The position numbers and the translations under genes are program-made. The notes below the pieces were generated by a model that saw only the letters and a list, made by a program, of their open reading frames with translations, was not told the DNA's origin and did not search any database. From positions 1-7,050 of the forward strand of contig CAJGCL010000099.1 of assembly GCA_904501675.1 (NCBI GenBank): DNA of 7,050 bases, written 5' to 3'. Shown here piece after piece: positions 6,436 to 7,050 of this stretch (position 1 is the stretch's first letter; the number at the start of each line of letters is the position of its first letter). The stretch comes from Clostridiaceae bacterium (lineage in GTDB: Bacteria; Bacillota; Clostridia; Oscillospirales; Acutalibacteraceae).

Positions 6436-6457
6436 ATAAAATATAAACAGTTATTTT

Positions 6458-6486
6458 ATTATAAACCAAATCTTCAGCTAATTCAA
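6458..6486 (-). promoter_or_regulatory. Sigma-A promoter of the six-gene minus operon
   Basis: On the minus strand, TTGAAT (6481-6486) and a perfect TATAAT (6458-6463) are 17 bases apart, the optimal spacing. Transcription would start near 6451, giving a leader of about 26 bases before the ATG at 6425. No other promoter of this quality is seen between genes of the operon. Confidence 0.75.
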
Positions 6487-6501
6487 TAAATCTTTATATT
6501 G
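6484..6501. promoter_or_regulatory. Candidate operator dyad between the divergent promoters
   Basis: CAATA (6484-6488) and TATTG (6497-6501) form an inverted repeat spaced by eight bases. It touches the -35 boxes of both divergent promoters, so a bound protein could block both. The region is very AT-rich and five-base arms can arise by chance. Confidence 0.25.
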
Positions 6502-6526
6502 CTTTTATTCTTTTATATGATAAAAT
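6499..6526 (+). promoter_or_regulatory. Promoter of the GH36-like gene
   Basis: TTGCTT (6499-6504) is followed after 16 bases by TAAAAT (6521-6526), preceded by TG at 6518-6519, which makes an extended -10. Start would be near 6533 with a leader of about 24 bases. A second -10-like TATACT at 6532-6537 has a weaker -35. Confidence 0.6.
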
Positions 6527-6556
6527 AAAACTATACTACAAAGGAGCTTTTGTTTT

Positions 6557-7050
6557 ATGGATTTTCAGATTATTGGCGGTAACAAAGGTGCCGAAATAAC
6601 CTTAGATAAAATCATTATGGGAGATGTTCTCGAGGTAAGTATTGATTTTTCACTTCCTGAGGAAGCAATCCCTGAAAAATTTACTTTGCGATGGTATTTT
6701 AGCACCAAGGACTGCGCTTTTACCTGGAATCCTTCTATGACGGATATTCATGGTCTTTACTTTGACTGGGGCAAAAAAATAATAAAATCACGTCTTGCTT
6801 CATGGATGCCAATTCAGCAGATTATTTCAAGAGACGGCAATAATAAATTGAACATTGCTGTTTCCGATGTTGATACACCAATAGAAATAGGCACAGGCAT
6901 CCGCGAAGAAGACGCAACAATAGAATGTGATGTTTCTTTTTTCACCTTGCCTACATCACCAACAACGCATTACTCTGCAATTCTCCGCCTTGATATGAGA
7001 GATATTCCGTTTTACGACAGCATCTATGATGTAAGTGATTGGTGGGAAAA
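6557..7050 (+). CDS. Probable GH36-type alpha-galactosidase, N-terminal part (3' end outside window)
   Basis: The frame opens at an ATG with AAGGAG at 6541-6546, ten bases upstream, and stays open for 164 codons to the window edge. There is no signal peptide, so a cytoplasmic enzyme is expected. What is seen is a beta-strand-rich domain: FTLRWYF (42-48), GLYFDWG (66-72), a helix-strand region around 75-102, GTGIREEDATIECDV (113-127), and YSAILRLDMRDIPFYDS (139-155) leading to DVSDWWE (158-164). This order resembles the N-terminal beta-sandwich of one branch of GH36 glycosidases, where the W-W-E region is soon followed by the first strand of the catalytic barrel. The two catalytic aspartates would lie beyond the window, so the assignment rests on the accessory domain alone. 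The predicted role is cytosolic hydrolysis of alpha-galactosides. Transcribed away from the minus operon; it could instead be another carbohydrate-active enzyme with this domain. Confidence 0.6.
   Translation, partial: MDFQIIGGNKGAEITLDKIIMGDVLEVSIDFSLPEEAIPEKFTLRWYFSTKDCAFTWNPSMTDIHGLYFDWGKKIIKSRLASWMPIQQIISRDGNNKLNIAVSDVDTPIEIGTGIREEDATIECDVSFFTLPTSPTTHYSAILRLDMRDIPFYDSIYDVSDWWE

Noticed and set aside
6426..6437. Upstream in-frame ATG at 6437 as start of the serine hydrolase
   Set aside because: It would add four residues (MGGN), has no Shine-Dalgarno site, and its GGGTGG codons themselves form the likely ribosome site for the ATG at 6425.
6436..6530. Repeated ATAAAATA words in the divergent region as regulatory repeats
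   Set aside because: Expected by chance in such AT-rich sequence; no fixed spacing or extended identity.

Overview
The window is AT-rich and tightly packed, with good Shine-Dalgarno sites before almost every gene. It carries a DarA/PstA-type cyclic-di-AMP receptor, which is typical of Bacillota. Together with the DUF4037 protein, the small PAS and flavin reductase genes and what looks like an alpha-galactosidase, this suggests a Clostridia-class, probably gut-associated, chromosome. The organism is inferred from gene content only; there is no rRNA or other phylogenetic marker.

Layout. (1) Positions 2-1432, plus strand: the end of an ABC exporter ATPase, a DUF1854 protein and the c-di-AMP receptor darA, spaced like one operon. 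(2) Positions 1434-6425, minus strand, read right to left: a class-C beta-lactamase-like serine hydrolase, an EamA/DMT transporter, a TPR protein, a DUF4037 nucleotidyltransferase-fold protein, a flavin reductase and a single-domain PAS protein. Gaps and overlaps run from 19 bases apart to 14 bases overlapping, so this is very probably one six-gene operon driven by a good sigma-A promoter at 6458-6486. (3) Positions 6426-6556: a divergent promoter region. (4) From 6557 to the window end, plus strand: the start of a gene that resembles GH36 alpha-galactosidases.

How the genes may work together. The ABC ATPase and DUF1854 are a recurrent pair, and darA directly behind them suggests, without proof, a link between c-di-AMP and transport. 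In the minus operon two sub-modules look real from translational coupling: TPR with DUF4037 (14-base overlap) and flavin reductase with PAS (TAATG overlap). I see no single pathway that unites all six genes. The two operons converge with one base between their stop codons, so any termination signal must lie inside coding sequence; a 13-bp-stem hairpin in the 3' end of darA is the only visible candidate.

I see no tRNA, rRNA, CRISPR array, insertion sequence, integrase or phage gene. Nothing here is demonstrably a new system. The most promising leads are the ABC-DUF1854-darA grouping and the TPR-DUF4037 pair.
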